Shown here in pieces: positions 5,812-6,733 of a stretch of 6,733 nucleotides of DNA. The stretch spans positions 1 through 6,733 of the forward strand of contig CAYNFH010000293.1 of NCBI GenBank assembly GCA_964396385.1, in the 5' to 3' direction. Numbering within the stretch: position 1 is the stretch's first letter; each line of letters opens with the position of its first letter. The translations under genes and the position numbers were made by a program. Source of the stretch: CAYNFH01 sp964396385 (GTDB lineage: Bacteria; Armatimonadota; Chthonomonadetes; Chthonomonadales; CAJBBX01). Under the pieces are notes generated by a model. It had not been told where the DNA came from. It ran no database searches and saw only the letters and a list, made by a program, of their open reading frames with translations.

Positions 5812-5976
5812 TCAATCGTGCTCGCTTGCCGGCTTGTGGTCAAGGCGAATCTTGCAGATGGCGTGCCATGAGGGGCATTGCGCGCAAAACCGGCACTTCG
5901 CGCAGGGGTTGGGGTGAGCGATAGCGGTCGGGTCTACGGGGCGCCGGCAGTACGGCTGGAAAGCCGCCCTATCTCG
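5812..5976 (-). other. Start-less Cys-rich reading frame after the oxidoreductase
   Basis: From the stop at 5979-5977 to the TGA at 5814-5812 the minus strand is open for 54 codons with no ATG, GTG, TTG or CTG. The second half reads PNPCAKCRFCAQCPSWHAIC and then KIRLDHKPASEHD. It has four Cys in a CxxCxxCxxCP array plus a fifth seven residues later, with Trp and His nearby, as in small iron-sulfur or zinc-binding modules. The frame is -1 relative to the oxidoreductase, whose stop (5936-5934) lies within it. A one-base shift near the end of the oxidoreductase would therefore append this segment as a C-terminal tail. I recognise no family. It may be a frameshifted tail, a gene remnant, or a coincidence of GCGCA-rich DNA. 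Any real coding part would be approximately 5812-5940. Confidence 0.25.
5815..5843 (-). promoter_or_regulatory. Possible promoter of the cold-shock gene
   Basis: On the minus strand TTGACC (5843-5838, 5 of 6 to the -35 consensus) is followed by 17 bp and CACGAT (5820-5815, only 3 of 6 to TATAAT). The predicted leader is about 50 nt. The poor -10 makes this a weak call, and the site overlaps the Cys-rich frame at 5812-5976. Confidence 0.25.
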
Positions 5977-6733
5977 TTACACACGTGCCGGGAGAACGGT
6001 ATGGAGCACGTGAAGGCGGGGGAGACTGCGTTTAGAACGTGGAGCGACCTCTCGTCTCCTTCCAGCAGGAAGTCCATCACGAGTGTCCGCTTCCGGACGT
6101 CCAGGAGCTGAGCTCTGATGCCGGGACGACCCCAGTGCGTGTAGTCCTGCGGGCGCACTCCCTCCGCCAGCTCCGCGGCCTGGGACACCAGAGTGGAGCG
6201 GCGGTACTTGCGCATCTCCTCGAACGCCAGGCCGCGGAAATCGAACCCGGCGCGCGCGAAGAGTCTCAACTCCGCGGTAACCACCTCCCGCATCTCGCGG
6301 CCGCGGAAGCGGGACAGGCCGCCGTAGTGCTCCCGCCAGAAGCACGGAATGGCAGTGGGGCCGATCTTGGCCTTGCCGTCGACCGTTACGGTGAAGTGGA
6401 CGCCCAGGAATGGGTTCTTGAGGTTCGGGACGGGGTAGATGTTTGTCCTAAACGCGCCGGGCGGCTCGCTGGAGTACAGGTACAGTCCCTTGAATGGAAG
6501 AATGGCGTACGCCTGGGAAAAGCCGTAGTCCTTCGCCACGCGATCCGCGTACAGGCCGGCCGCGTTGACCACGTATCCGGGATCTATCCATCCCCCGCGG
6601 GCTCTAACTCGCCCGTTCTCGCGGCCCAAGTACGGCGTGGACGTGCAAACGGAAACGCCGAGCCTCCTGGCTTCCACAGCGAAGGAGCGCATCACCTCGG
6701 CCGGGTCGACGGTCGCTGTGGTGGGAGTAAAGA
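5934..6733 (-). CDS. FAD-dependent oxidoreductase, L-2-hydroxyglutarate oxidase-like (C-terminal part, runs off right edge)
   Basis: The frame is open to the right edge, so the N-terminus, with the GxGxxG dinucleotide-binding motif, is outside; 266 codons are visible and relatives are about 400 residues. Internal GTG 6695 and ATG 6692 are not the true start, since family-like sequence (FTPTTATVDPAEVM) continues upstream. Visible family features are VNAAGLYADRVAKDYG, ILPFKGLYLY, NIYPVPNLKNPFLGVHFT with KIGPTAIP, GRPGIRAQL, and VLNAVSPAFTCSIPFSRHV. They align by eye with the E. coli LhgO stretches PFRGEYFRL, IYPIPDPAMPFLGVHLT, PAGVRAQ and CNAPSPAATSAIPIG. LhgO is a membrane-associated FAD enzyme oxidising L-2-hydroxyglutarate to 2-oxoglutarate with electrons passed to the quinone pool. 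Another DAO-family substrate is possible here. It ends SSRTAGAP; the sequence just downstream in the -1 frame is the Cys-rich segment. Confidence 0.88.
   Translation of the reverse strand, partial: FTPTTATVDPAEVMRSFAVEARRLGVSVCTSTPYLGRENGRVRARGGWIDPGYVVNAAGLYADRVAKDYGFSQAYAILPFKGLYLYSSEPPGAFRTNIYPVPNLKNPFLGVHFTVTVDGKAKIGPTAIPCFWREHYGGLSRFRGREMREVVTAELRLFARAGFDFRGLAFEEMRKYRRSTLVSQAAELAEGVRPQDYTHWGRPGIRAQLLDVRKRTLVMDFLLEGDERSLHVLNAVSPAFTCSIPFSRHVCNEIGRLSSRTAGAP

Noticed and set aside
5549..5815. Longer cold-shock protein starting at TTG 5815
   Set aside because: The 19 extra residues have no counterpart in cold-shock proteins, and the domain begins normally at ATG 5758.

Overview
The window comes from a GC-rich bacterium. 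It carries several secreted VCBS/FG-GAP proteins of the CRTAC1 type (calcium-loop beta-propeller plus a C-terminal ASPIC/UnbV domain), a KhpA-type KH protein, a cold-shock protein and an FAD-dependent L-2-hydroxyglutarate-oxidase-like enzyme. Families of ASPIC/UnbV paralogues are common in Armatimonadota, Acidobacteriota, Planctomycetota and similar environmental lineages. The sequence alone does not settle which phylum this is.

Left part (1-2905). The left edge holds the N-terminal 152 codons of a CRTAC1-type lipoprotein on the minus strand. Next is a 478-bp non-autonomous insertion element (585-1062) with 25-bp terminal inverted repeats that start GTAA. It retains only the N-terminal coiled-coil part of an IS66-like transposase. 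Just outside its right end is a near-consensus sigma-70 promoter (TTGACA, 17 bp, TACAAT) that should drive a complete 565-residue CRTAC1-type lipoprotein (1146-2843, plus). That gene converges on a second complete paralogue of 586 residues (2901-4661, minus). A perfect 28-bp inverted repeat lies between them, and each arm contains the stop codon of one gene.

Right part (4662-6733). All genes here read leftward: the 3' part of an FAD-dependent oxidoreductase cut by the right edge, a 69-residue cold-shock protein, and khpA, followed by a strong hairpin. The roughly 400 bp between the cold-shock gene and khpA contain nothing I can name. Between the oxidoreductase and the cold-shock gene is a short Cys-rich reading frame (CxxCxxCxxCP plus a fifth Cys) with no start codon. 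It could be an extension of the oxidoreductase lost by a frameshift, a gene remnant, or chance.

How the genes relate. The three CRTAC1-type genes form a local family. The partial gene and the 586-residue gene share hallmarks (FGCGC, WKGC, matching loop spacing) that the 565-residue gene lacks, so the family has at least two subtypes. KhpA and the cold-shock protein are both small RNA-binding proteins. Nothing in the sequence links the oxidoreductase functionally to either. I see no CRISPR array, tRNA, rRNA or recognisable defence system, and the unusual content is mostly repeats and mobile-element remnants.
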